Shown here piece after piece: positions 23,954 to 36,050 of a DNA stretch of 64,000 nucleotides. The stretch comes from Camarhynchus parvulus. Its lineage: Eukaryota > Chordata > Aves > Passeriformes > Thraupidae. The first letter of the stretch is position 1, and every line of letters starts with the position of its first letter. Below the pieces are notes generated by a model, which did no database searches, was not told the DNA's origin, and was given only the letters and a program-made list of their open reading frames with translations. The DNA lies in the NCBI RefSeq assembly GCF_901933205.1, contig NC_044572.1, positions 27,242,501 to 27,306,500 on the forward strand, in the 5' to 3' direction. Made by a program: the position numbers and the translations under genes.

Positions 23954-26900
23954 GTAAGTTAATGCACCCTAAAAATAGTTGAAGTATTCTGGTTTTCAGT
24001 GTTTTACTTAATGTATGGAGTTTTTTATGAAATGCTGTGCATAGGTTTGTTCTGGTAGAAGGTCATAAAATAAAGATTTCCAATTCTCTTCAAAATAAGT
24101 ACTAAAAAATCCAGAGTGTATGCAAAATGGAAATCTTCTTAGTCAGTAAAGAAAATTTTACCATGCTAGTTAAATGCTTGTTTTTGATGTGCTGTCTGTG
24201 AGAAAGGTGTGAGTACAGATACTGTATCAGCATTGGTGATATTGACAAGAAAAAGTATTTCAGGAGTCCTACAGAATACAAACCTCTAAGGACAGAGAAA
24301 ATGCATGTGTTCTCTAAACAAAGGAAGGTGATTTGAATTACTAAATCTTTTTCTTTCACTGAAAATTCATATGAAGGTTATCAATACCTTATATTGATTG
24401 GCATGCCTTGTTCAAATATAACATTGTAAAACTAGATTTTTGACATGGATTAGCTCTTTAATAATACTAAAAGTAATAGTATTCTTTTATGGTACTGACT
24501 TTTCAAAAAATAAAGATTTTGATTCTTTGTTTGTCTGCACAGAAGCTCCTTTAGCACTGGCATTCTTTTCTGTCATCACCATAATCTCTGAAGAAACACT
24601 TTCCAATTTATTTCTTAAGTGTATTTATACATCTCATAAGCGTATACATGCATCTGATTCCTCAGTGTAAAAACAAGAGTATTCGAAAAGTCTTCAAGAT
24701 TTTTTATGTTGCTGTGACTTTGTTTGTATTTCACAGAATCTTTTACCTAGTAAGTGCCTTGGTATTTGGATACACAGGGACACAGCTGTGATGAGATGTT
24801 CTCATATGTTACTTGTCAGCATACTTGGATACCTAAACTCTGTTATGCATTTACTTTTAAGATTGGCACATACAGTCTGTTCAGGGAGTGGTGTCATTTT
24901 TTGGCTTGCTAGTGTCCCTTTTCCAATTGCAAAAATATGTTATTCAGTTTCCCCCTGGGGGATTAATCAAATTGTTCTTTTGTAAGGAGGTAGGGAGACA
25001 GACACAGGAAATTAGCTGTCCACTACAGTTTGGACATCAAGCAATCTTTCTGGAATACCACTTACATGCAAGAGACATTCCAGGAGTGAATTAAAACTGT
25101 TATTGAATTTCTGTCACCTGCTTTAACTAAAATGGGGTCCTGATAACATGAGTTAAAATCTTGTGTCTCTTGTATTCTTGATTTGCAAGTAAACAGAAAA
25201 ATCCAAAGATTTGTAGTTTCTAGTTGTGTTTTTCTGGAGATTAGTACATCGTGTATCAGGTACAAATTTTTAGCTACTTTATGAGTTAAATTAATTATGA
25301 TGGATTTCACTTCTTGCAGGGTGTGTGTTAATTTTAAGGTGTGTTGAAAACTAGAATGTTTTAAAGAGTAAACAAAATTTTTCAGTAGAATGATTGCACA
25401 TTTTGTGTTAATCAGTGATTATTACAAATTTTAAAAATGTTCTTGTGTCTGATTTTCATTCATAAAGATTTTTAATGAGTAAATCTAAGTAAAGTCTCTT
25501 GCACTTTAAGTACAGACAAGTGGAATTGGATTTGAGTGAATATGTGATGAATATGAAAGATACTGAAAAAATTGTCTTATGGGGACTCCTTGTGGTTTTG
25601 TTTAGTCAGTTTCATGTAGCTTTTCTAGAAAGCTGTGCAGGGAAATTACTCTGATAAAGCTGTATTGCCCTATATGTTCCCCAAAGCCTTTTTGGTAGCT
25701 TTTTTCTGTTTTATACTATGCAGTGTAATAAATTCAAAAAATATTATATCAAATTAAACTCCTTTCAGCCATAATGTGGGCCTATTTTTTAAAGGATTAG
25801 GGCTTTGTCTTGTACTCCATAATTTTCAAATTCTTTGTTCTACATGGCTTTAGGATTGTGTATTGTATATCTGTGATTTTTTACAGCCAGGAGGAGCTGA
25901 TATGATAAGGCTTTTTCTACCCCTCCTCAGAGGGGGTGTTCTCTCAAGTGTTCTGAGCTTCCTGGAGCTCAGAAGTGAAGAAGTGTAGAGAAAGTTGGGT
26001 CATATCCTGCACTCTGCCTGACCTCTGGATGAATTGCAAGCCTGAGCTAATGATGATTTCAGTCTCTCAGTCACTCACTGCATCCCATTTTTGATGTGTC
26101 ACAGGGAAGTTACTAGTATAGATTATAGCAGCAAAATGGGATTGAATTTTCTGCTTTGGCCAAGGAAACTATTGTTTAGTTCTCATTCTTTTGACTTTGT
26201 TCTTCTGTTTTGGTTCAGTTTAAATCACTTATAATACACATTTTAAAATTCCCTATCAATATATCTTCATTAGCACTATAGGGCCTTGAAAAGAATTGGT
26301 AGGTAAATGACACTGTTTCAATGACAAGAGAGGTCATAGTGCTGAGCTTATAAGGGCTGTTAGTTTTTACTTCTAATTATGAAATTCAATTTTAGATTTT
26401 CAGGAAAAGTTGGATTCTGCTGACAGCAAATAATCCTATTTTATTTTCAGATTTTGCCAAGCACTTGCAGGTGTCAGCAGTACAAGGCATGTAATTTAGC
26501 AGTAATAAACATGTGATTTAAATTGTTATCTAGGACAGACATTGGACATACTACTTCCATTTGCTCATCCTAGTTGCAGGACTCTCCAGCTATTGTGTCA
26601 GTTTTTCCACCAGTGTAGCATATTCCCATATTACTCTGCCTGTCAAATAATAGACAGACAGTGACTTTGCTGTAGGGCATGAGGGCAACAGCTTCTCTGC
26701 TGGTAATACTTGCTGTCACTTCTTTGGAATGGGTGATGCTCACTACTAAGGTCTGACAAGCTCTCTCATCTCAAAAACATTGTAGATTTTGTTATATCAC
26801 ATGAAAGCTGCAATAAACTTATAGGGTCTCCATATCTATAACATTGTCCATTCACCCTGTGAAGGGATTACAGTGCACTTTCAGGACTGCCAAACAGCCC

Positions 26901-29900
26901 TGGAAATCATTATTTTCCTGGTATTTTTTATTAGTGGTATTCAGGCTTAACGTAGACACTTGTTTCAACTTGTTTTAGTCGAATTTAAGATAAATAGAAC
27001 GTAAACCAAATAATTCAATATCATGACATGGTAATATTTGGTAAGAATAAATGTGGTGTGACCATTTTTTCAATTATATACAATAAGGTCTTACTATGAG
27101 GTCTCTTTATTATTAGATGTGGGCTTCTTTCTATTGCCTTCCAGTGAAAAAATACGGTTTGAAATATCTCCTTCAATTTTAAACTTTAGCAAGGACCAAG
27201 GCAGTAAGGAATTTAATCATATTATCATGGTGGTTACACTGACCATGCTAGTTAAGTTTCTGTCTGCTCATCTTTGCATGTAATCTGTTTTGCAAAACAT
27301 TGCAGAGTGTATGTGTCAGGTCATTATTTGAGTGCTGCAGGATCAGCTGCCTCATCTCTAGACTTCTGTTTTTTTTATTTCATTTCTTTACTGTACTGCA
27401 TTTTTTCAGTGGAAATAAATTGTCAGTATACATGTCAGCACGGAATTCTCATCTAAACCCCTCAGGAAATATTTTCTAGATCTGCAAATACACAACACAC
27501 CAACCCTGGCAAGTAATCTATTTTTGTACACATTTTGTGTTCAGAAGAAATCATGGATGATTTTGCTTATTAGCCAGATACAAGCATTTCTTTGGGTATA
27601 TTTTGCTTTCACACAGTGAATATGCAAATGTATTTGGACACTGTAATATTACATTATTAAATGTTTGAAATAATATTTTAAATTTAAAAGAATTTTTAAT
27701 ATGTAATATGTATTTCAAACCTTTAACTTTGATCAGATTAAAAGAAGAAGTGCACAGTTCAATTCCTGTAGTCCATGGAATTTTATTCTAATTAGAAACA
27801 AAGTTGGTGATTAAGAAAGTCTGTGAGGAGTGCAGAAGTGTTGGATCTACTCCTGCATTGTGCAGATGGCAATCTTGTTTATGGAATTTTATCTTTTTCA
27901 CTATGACTTTTCTCCAAACATGGGAAGCATTTCCTCACACATGTAGTTTCACACAAGTGTGTTGAAAATTAAACAATGAACCCAAAGATGTAACGTTAGC
28001 CTCCCAAAATTTAGGAAATACGAAAGTTGCGGTGGCATGCAGTGCTTTAAGTGCTTTTTTGGCTATGTGTGACTTTGCAGCCTTTAATCACTTCATGCTA
28101 TGATTTTTTAATTTTCTTTCATAAGACCCCTGCCTTTTCTTATTTAGCTGTTGGGGGTCACTAAAAGGGATTAATTTGGGTTGAGAATTAGGAGAAAGTC
28201 TGTCTTTAAGGTTTGCAAGGCATGAGAACTAAAGCAATCATCTCAGAACTGGGGAAAAAAAGGAGTTTGACCTTATGTTTGGAGTAGTTGAGTTGTTACC
28301 AACAAATTGATTTTTATCTTTGTCTCACCTCAGAGCTGCTGTGAGTGCTAGGCAAAATTAACATTTTCAGATGTTTAGTAATTTTTTCTCCTCATTTACT
28401 CTTGCCCAACTTGGATCCCTTGGCCCAACCTGGAAAAATGCTGAATTCTCTGAGCTGAAGTGGGAGACAGTGCGTATGTATACACAAGAAAACCCTATTT
28501 GAATGAAACAGATGAGGTTGGCATGTAGTAGTAATGTAGTGCTTAATCTTGCCCTAAATGTGTTTTACATGTGCTTATTTTATCATTCAATACAATGCAA
28601 TTTTACATAGCTATGTCTAAAATACATTTTAAAAAATATGGAAAAAAATTTATACAGGTCTTTTGAATTAATTCAGACTTGCTTCAGTTACCTATTCTGA
28701 CAAAGGATGGCTCTCGTTTCGTCCCCTTAAATCACAGAGATTGTTGCACCTTCTTTTGAGGACAGAACATAGAAGCAAATGTACTGCCATCATGGAACCC
28801 AGCATTGCAGCTGAAAAATGATAAAAGAATACTCTTAATAAATCTGCTTGCTACTTCAAGCAGAACATAATGTAATGGGAAAAAAAGGTTCAGTTTCTAT
28901 GCAACATTTTTCAGCCAGAATTTAGGAGTATTTTAAGGTAGTTTACAGAAAAATTACATAGTGGAATTCACTAACTGTATTTGTCTTCTACAGATGTGAA
29001 TATTATGATCTATGTTTTGATGTGGTCATAAAGAATGATAGAGTTAGACATTTTTGTGTTTATTTATATATTTTAAAGTTTCTTGAGGAGAGTTTAACTA
29101 ACACTTTGGTTTCTTGTGTGACATAGAAAGAAAGATGTTTTTTAACATAGCAACTGGATAATATTTGATTATTTGGAAGTCATTGTTGTCTTCCTAGGTT
29201 TGTGAGGAGCAGTAAAACATTGTCACTGGAGTGATTTCCTTAAAATTCAACAAGAGAAAATAAACCAAATCTGTAAGGCCATATGAAAATTTAACAAGTC
29301 CTTACACCACTTACGTCCTGTTTTAAGAACTTAGCACAGAAATGGATTTCACTACCAAGATGGTTAAAAAAGAAGGGTGAACTTTTAGTGTATTGCAATA
29401 TCACCTGGCTGAAGTATTGCCAAATGTGTTTTAATATTTGCTTCCCAGGTATCATATTTTAAAAAAATGAGTTGGCACAGCCTCTGTTATTTTCTGGCAA
29501 ACAGGTACAATACATCTATGTAATGAATAATTTATACCATAAAATGTTCCAAAAATAATCAGCCTTGAAATTAACTTAAGTTGGGACTTGATTTATGAAT
29601 AGTGAATAAGTTAGTTGGTAGTAAATCCCCAAATTAATCCAAAAACTCAGATGCACTTAGTTGGCAGAAGATTCCCATAGTCTAGGTGGGAGGCTTAGGT
29701 TTTAATAAAAAAAAATGGTTAAGCACTGGAAAGTAGTTGTGGAACAGATGGTTACTTTTAGTATTTTTATTCTTCTCTCCATCAAAATCAATTTTAACAG
29801 TTCAAATATTTCCTGGTGCTGACTGCCAGATCCTCATCATGGGCTTCTAGTGCTTGTACTTTTTGGGTGCAGCTTAACTGTATTAAAAAGATGGCCAGGA

Positions 29901-30529
29901 AATGAAAAATAGAATATAGCATTGTCTTTCACATGAAAAATATTGTCTGAAAAAGTCTCTCTTTGAAAGATGATAGTGCAGCTAATACCAGCCAGATGTT
30001 TAAAGAATGAAGAAATTTGAATATAGGGCTATTTTTTAAAATGTATCATTGTTGTTTCAAATGCAAAACCAAAATTCTGATTCTGAAAGATAACACTGGG
30101 ATAGATCAAAAAAGTAATGTAAAAATAAATTGCCAATTAGTACTGCAAAGTAAAATGCTTTTTTTTTTTTTATTAAACTTTGACAAAAAAACCCAGCAGT
30201 TAAAATAAACCTGCTAAGAGTCTCTTTTCCCCGTGGTATGTTCTTAGAAAATTGAGATTTAAATATGCACTGCAGTTTTAAATTACACTTTTTTGTAAAA
30301 AACAAACAAACAAACAAAAAAAAACAAAAAGAAAAGAGCCATTTTAATGGCACTTGGTCCAAAATTTTTTTTGTTTACAAGTTTGTTTTCTTCCCCCTAT
30401 TTTTTGTTATGCAGAAGAAGGAACAAATTCCTTGCTGCTTACCTTCATTTGCTCTTTTCATAAACAACCCAGCAATACAGAGTTTTCTCCAAAGCTGAAA
30501 CTTTGCACAATGTTCTTTGTTTTGGTGTG
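23954..30529. other. Intron after the PHD exon, no gene seen
   Basis: Starts with a strong donor (GTAAGTT). It is AT-rich, with short chance open frames only. A small inverted repeat with 8-bp arms, TCTGAGCT and AGCTCAGA, lies near 25954-25975. Poly-T (30158-30171) and A/C-rich (30297-30335) tracts precede the GC-rich repeat that follows. Confidence 0.6.
30297..30335. repeat. A-rich (CAAA)n low-complexity tract
   Basis: Repeated CAAA units merge into A runs. It lies about 200 bases before the GC-rich dispersed repeat, but the sequence between shows no element body, so I do not call it a tail of that element. Confidence 0.8.
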
Positions 30530-31208
30530 AGACCAGTAGTTCTTCACAAGCTGCTCCATCCAGCTTGTGTCCCTCTCCACAGCGTGCAGTCCTTCAGGGT
30601 CAGACTGCTCCAGTGGCTTCCTAAGTCCTGCCAGCACACCTGCTCCAGAGTGGGCTCCTCTCTCCATGGGGACACAGCTCCTGCCAGAAGCCTGATCCAA
30701 CACAGGCTTCCCACAGGATCACAGCCTTCTTTGGGCATCCAGCTGCTCTGGGGTGGGGCTCCTCCATGGGCTGCAGGTGGATCTCTGCATCCCTGTGACC
30801 CTCCCCGGGCTGTGGGTGGGTCTCTGCATCCCTGTGACCCACCATGGGCTGCAGGGCACAGCTGCCTCGCCATGGCCAGCACCATGGGCTGCAGGGGAAT
30901 CCAGCTCTGGCACCTGGAGCACCTCCTGCCCCTCGTTCTGCACGGACTTTGGTGTCTGCAGAGCTGTTCTTCTCACTCCTTTCTCCAGGTGCTGTTGTGC
31001 AGGTTTTTCCTGCTTAAGTACATTATCCTTGAGTACATTATCCATGTTGCTGATGGGCCCAGCCTTGCCCAGCAGTGGGTCCCTCTTGGAGCCAGGTGGC
31101 GTTGGCTCCATCAGATGGAGGAGAAGCTTCTGGCAGCTTCTCACAGAAGGCAATCCTGTAGCCCTCTGCCCTGCTGCCAAAACCTTACTACACAAACACA
31201 ATACAAAA
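30530..31208 (-). mobile_element. GC-rich avian dispersed repeat copy with internal tandem units
   Basis: This stretch is sharply richer in GC than its surroundings. It matches a repeat I associate with bird genomes, built of 'CCATGGGCTGCAGG' and 'TCTCTGCATCCCTGTGACC' blocks, ending on the plus strand in TGCCAAAACCTTACTACACA. The class is uncertain; an endogenous-retrovirus-derived piece is my best guess. Inside, four units of about 39 bp start at 30764, 30803, 30842 and 30882. On the minus strand they read as a 13-residue repeat containing GGSQGCRDPP. A second short duplication of GTACATTATCC lies near 31018-31043. Both strands carry long open frames (up to 242 codons) because stops are rare in GC-rich sequence. 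I regard none as a host gene. Boundaries are approximate. Confidence 0.6.
30764..30895 (-). repeat. 39-bp tandem repeat within the GC-rich element
   Basis: Four degenerate units share GGGCTG and, in the first two, TCTCTGCATCCCTGTGACC. Because 39 is a multiple of three, the minus-strand open frame (30544-30885) passes through all units as a 13-residue repeat. Similar words in other copies of the family would show whether unit number varies. Confidence 0.8.
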
Positions 31209-32047
31209 ATGAAGCAAATTTATTTTTATGAGGCTTTGTATTACACAAATCAAATTATGACTGAGGTAGTTCTACTTTTCAAAAGTTGTCTTGATCATTT
31301 TGCTTTGTTGTGATGAAAAATACGTTACTGAAGTAAAAAGCTGGATGGCTGAAATTAGAAACAAACTTGTTCATTAACTATTGCTTTGGTTAAAATACAC
31401 ATCTAAGTCCAATTGCCAGTGGAACATTTAAGAGATACCTTATTAATATATTACTGGAAACAAATCATAAACAGTGTAGAGGTTGTACATTTTTAATGCA
31501 TGTAATCTAAACATACACGATCTAATATTTAAATGACTAAAGCTCTAGTTTATGTATAATAAATATTACTTACTTTAAGGCAGTGGATAAGGAAGCAAAA
31601 TCTCTTCATGGGCAGCTGTTCAAAATGCTGCTACTACTCTGTACCTTCTCTAGGTTATGCTTCTGAGAAAATCTGCTTACAGTTATGGTTTATCTGGGTA
31701 ATAGCTTTGCTGCTGAATCGTGACTTATTCTTCCTAAGCCATGACAAAATGAAATTACAGCCTACGTGGCCTGTTGCTGTAGTACTGAGTGGCAAGAAAT
31801 CTCTGCTGGGAGCCAGCTGCAGTTGGGAAAAATCTAGAAATCACCTAGTGTCATGATTGAAATAAAGCCACCAAATGTGGTTTTATGCTAACGCAGCGTG
31901 AGAGAATAAAAAAACAAAAGCAGTTTTTGAACTCTGAGCAGCACAGCACAACAAGGAAGATTTTATACATCTTCTTTGGTGTGCACCTGTGCATATTCTC
32001 AAAGAATGTGAGAAGGTTGAAAGAGGAGTGTATAGGAACTTCCTATA

Positions 32048-32103
32048 AACCTTGTTTATTTTGTCCTTCCTATGTGTATAGGAAGGACAAAATAAACAAG
32101 GTT
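32048..32103. repeat. Perfect inverted repeat, 26-bp arms, 4-base loop
   Basis: The left arm (32048-32073, beginning AACCTTGTTTATTTTG and ending CCTTCCTAT) is exactly reverse-complementary to the right arm (32078-32103) around the spacer GTGT. There is not one mismatch, and pairing stops at an A/A pair just outside. It could fold as a 56-base hairpin or cruciform. The surrounding intron is ordinary. A miniature inverted-repeat element, a hairpin RNA, a recent templated inversion or an assembly artefact are the options. Confidence 0.92.
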
Positions 32104-35100
32104 ACTTGCACCTTACAGAACTGCAGGCTTTCTCTTTCTTGCTTGTGAAATTTGATTCCTAGATATGTACAATATTGGGAAACATTGTGACAGTGAATTT
32201 TGCGTATTGAAGATGCTATATTGAAATGTAAAAGACAGGAAATACTGTTTTTAATGCAAATTCTCTGCATTTTACATTCCTTTTCAAGCGAAGTCGCAAA
32301 AGATACGTATGTGTCACGGTTGCTTCATGGTAGCTTCCAAAGAATCATAGCTTGCAACACTGATGTACATTCAGATTTACTTTGTCAATCCAGTTTTCTT
32401 CCTACTTCTAGAGTTCCTAAAATAAGGAGCTCTTTGGGTATTGATAATTAGGGACTTCATGCTGACAGTGGAGCCATAAACAAATTTAGTAATAAATTGT
32501 AATTGATCATCACTACTTTCAGTTAATAATCAGTTTGGAAATTTAGATTGTTATACTTAGTTAGTAGAATGTGTTGAATTTGGTGATGTCTGGAAAAAAA
32601 GTATGAATAAAAAGCTTGTAACTGACTTGAATTTTTAAACCCTTTGGGTCTTGATTAAATTATTGGGTTACATGAGATAGGCTTCCAGGAGAGCAGTATT
32701 AAAAAAAACCCCACATTTCCATTGTGAGTAATCTTATTTGATTTGAATATTCATCAAGAATTAAGTAGTCAGCAGGAGATTGCAAGGTGTGTGCTTTGCA
32801 ATGACATAAACAGGGACTCCTGATGTGCAAAGGTATGTCTGGAGGCTGGTGGCATCCTGTTGCACCCTAATGTTGCAAACTTCTGTTCTGTTTCTTCCAG
32901 ATTTCTGAGATAAATTTCTTAACCTAGAAATATATTTCTTGTCTTATGTTTTACATAGAACTAGAAGGTATGTAATTAAAGAAGAATTATATATTTTAAT
33001 TCCTCATTAGTCCAGCTTTATTACCTTGCAAATTATTTTAGCATATCACCTGTAATCATATTCTATATGACAGAAGAAGACTTAGATCTTTAATTGTTAG
33101 TCTGTGTATAAGATTTGAACACATTATCATAGTTACTCAATTAAGTGCTTATGTTTACTCTCAAGGTTGATTTTATTTTCAAGTCTTTCGAAGAAATGTA
33201 GCCATATATGTCACTTTAAGTAATGTGTCACTCATCAGTATGAATTGGTAATGCTACCTGGGCAAAATCTAATCATATTGAACAAGGAAAGAGAAAAGTG
33301 AGGGGGAAAACCAAAAAAAGGGCCACTTTTTTAAGTGCGAGGTAAGCAATGGATTTTAGTACAGTCAAGATTTGCTTTTCGTCATCATGTTAGATAGTGG
33401 AAGTGAGGTTCAGTTGCCATTCTCAAACAGAAATTCTCTTACTGGTAGCCACATTTAATCACATTTCCCAGAAGACAGCTGGATATTGCCAATTTGTGCT
33501 GTGTCAGCCACTTTCTCTGCAAAGGAGTGTCTCATCACTTGGATTTTAGCATTCTGTAGCAGAAAAGTTCCATCCTCTTAAAATTGGCTCAGCAGATAGC
33601 TTGTGTGGCAATATAACTGCAACAGCATTACAATCAGTTCTACCAAGAAAATGCACAACTATAATAAGGAATTTTAAGATGGCTTTTGAAAAGATTTTCA
33701 CAAAACCTTTAAAATGTATAGTGCATTGTTAAATTCTAGTAGCAATTAAGTTTATCATAGATTTTTTAGTAAATGTGGCTTTCGTAACCGTTGAAAATTA
33801 TTATCTGGTTCAGTGGTTTGAAACATCTTTGTGCATGTTTGAAAACTCTTAAGTATATTTCAGCTGTGACAAACATTACCAAAAATTTTATATGTGGAAA
33901 ACCTTGGAATCTGTAGATATCAATTTTTTTTCTAGCTACTAATCTCAGGAAGACAGAAAGGCAGATGGTATCCTTTCAGATGTGATATAAATAGCCAAAG
34001 AAAAGTGTCAAAAAGAAGATAAAATAGCCAGATAACTCCATACCTATGGAAGGTACCACAAGTGTACTTTGAGTGAGTTAAATCACATCACATACTTATT
34101 TTTGGAAATAGAAGGGTGTCAGCAGAGTGACACAGTCATTGACATAATGAATATTAAATCTGTAACCAGTCCAATGCAATAAATAAGGATACATAGGAGC
34201 TACTAATATTTATAAGCACATTTTGTATCACATGAATATGCATTTGCCCTACCACATTCTCCTACTGCATAATATTTCCACTGCTTTTTTAGTTTAAAGT
34301 ATTGCACAAAACAAGAATTGCAGAACACAATGCTGTTATAAAAACTTTGTTTTGTAACTTTCTGGTGGTAAGAAATTTCTTGAAGGTCTTTAAAATGTTT
34401 GTTTTCATGCAATGATAACTTCAAGAATCTTAACATTTAAAGATAATTATGAGAAAAGATTGAGATTTGGGGGCTGTAGTCTATTAATCTGTTAATAATT
34501 CTCTCACTGAATGAGCTATTGACCTGTGATTGTTCATGTGCTTTCCGGGTATAGCATAAACAGAGACTCAAGAGCTCCTTTAAATAAAAATAGTAAAATA
34601 GTCAGAAGACAATAGATATGCTGGCTAATAGACAAAGAATCATTTTACCCACTGACTCATCCCTCCATGCAAAACAACCTGCTTCAACTAAAGAACAGTA
34701 AAATGGTTTAGGCATTCCCTTGGGGATATTATTTTGAACCCTCTTAAGAAGAGGAGGAGGGAAGTGAGCTGAGATATTCCCTATGATATGGAATGTGTTC
34801 ACAAGTTAATTCAGGGCAGCAGTCAAACCATTGTCTGAAAATAAGGCATAAAATATGTCTGTCTTTCTTATGTTTTCTCTTTTAATTTGGGAAAAATTAA
34901 AATGGAAAAAAGGGGATAGTTCTTAAACCCCAGAGAGCTTCCAGTGAATCTCAGGAGAAGGAAGAGGGACTGTTGATGATCCAGGGTAACACTGCTGAAC
35001 TCTGAATAAAGCTGATAATTAAAATACTCTGTTATTTTGGAAAATCCTATTACTAGATTAAATGGTCCTACCTTCTGGTATGCTGACTTTGATGGATTTT

Positions 35101-36028
35101 ATTTTGGTTAAGGTCAGAAATGCATTTTTGAAAAGAATCACCCAGTTGCCACCAGTGGGTCTGCTTTGTTTCATATTATGGAGTAGTTTTAGGAGTGTGC
35201 AAAGTGAGTTTCTGTCAAGGGGCACTAAAGCCTAGGATGTATTCTGACTGCTAATGGGCATGCTGTCTCCATGACCAAACTAGCTGTATCTTTGAAATAT
35301 GTGTTCTGCATCTGGCTGGTCCTCAACACCACCTGCTTTGCTCTAAAGAGCTGCTCCTGTCACACCACAGTTTCCTGGTATTGAAGGTATATTTGTGTTT
35401 CAGTTTCGTCTACTAAGAGAGGTGTTTTATTCCTATTTTGATAAGAAAATTTGTGGGAATCTTGTATTAGTAGTCTCAAGATCAAAAGCCCAAAAATTAA
35501 TACACAGATCTATATTGCTAGAGTATCAAATTTCATCATTTGTCCATTTGTATAAGCACTGTGTGCTTTTAACTGAAAGCATCTGATCTACAGTGAAAAG
35601 GAACCATATTTAAAAGTAAGGGACTTGCTGTGTTTTCTAGTACAGATGAGAAAAAAAAGGATTTTTGTCTGGTAGGAGTAATCTCTAGGAAAAAAACACC
35701 ACAGGGAAAAATATAAATATGCTTCTAGGAATGAGGCAGTAAAGTTGACATTTTGTGTGAATTTAGCTTCATCATTCCATGTATCATTTGCAGTGTTCTT
35801 AATTAGGGAGGAATGAGGAATTTCCAGGCCTTTATGAGGGTACTTTAAAGTTGCAGCAGTAGTTGTAACCTTTCAATTCCTATGAGCTCAGCAAAAGATG
35901 GCTGATTAATGTCACATCTTAAACTGTGTCAACTGGGCTGTTCATTCCCTTTTTTAGTAAACATCCCATTGTCAGGGCAGCTATGTGCCATCAAAAATAC
36001 CCTACTGTTTTAGCTGGCTACTTTAATT

Positions 36029-36050
36029 AATAAGAGTATTTACTCTTATT
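36029..36050. repeat. Perfect inverted repeat, 10-bp arms
   Basis: AATAAGAGTA (36029-36038) and TACTCTTATT (36041-36050) flank a TT spacer. The right arm is followed by further TTTACTC words, giving a small tandem flavour. Confidence 0.8.

Noticed and set aside
30503..31313. Plus-strand open frames of 242 and 186 codons, the longest in the window
   Set aside because: They coincide with the GC-rich dispersed repeat, overlap frames on the other strand, and are repetitive with no domain.
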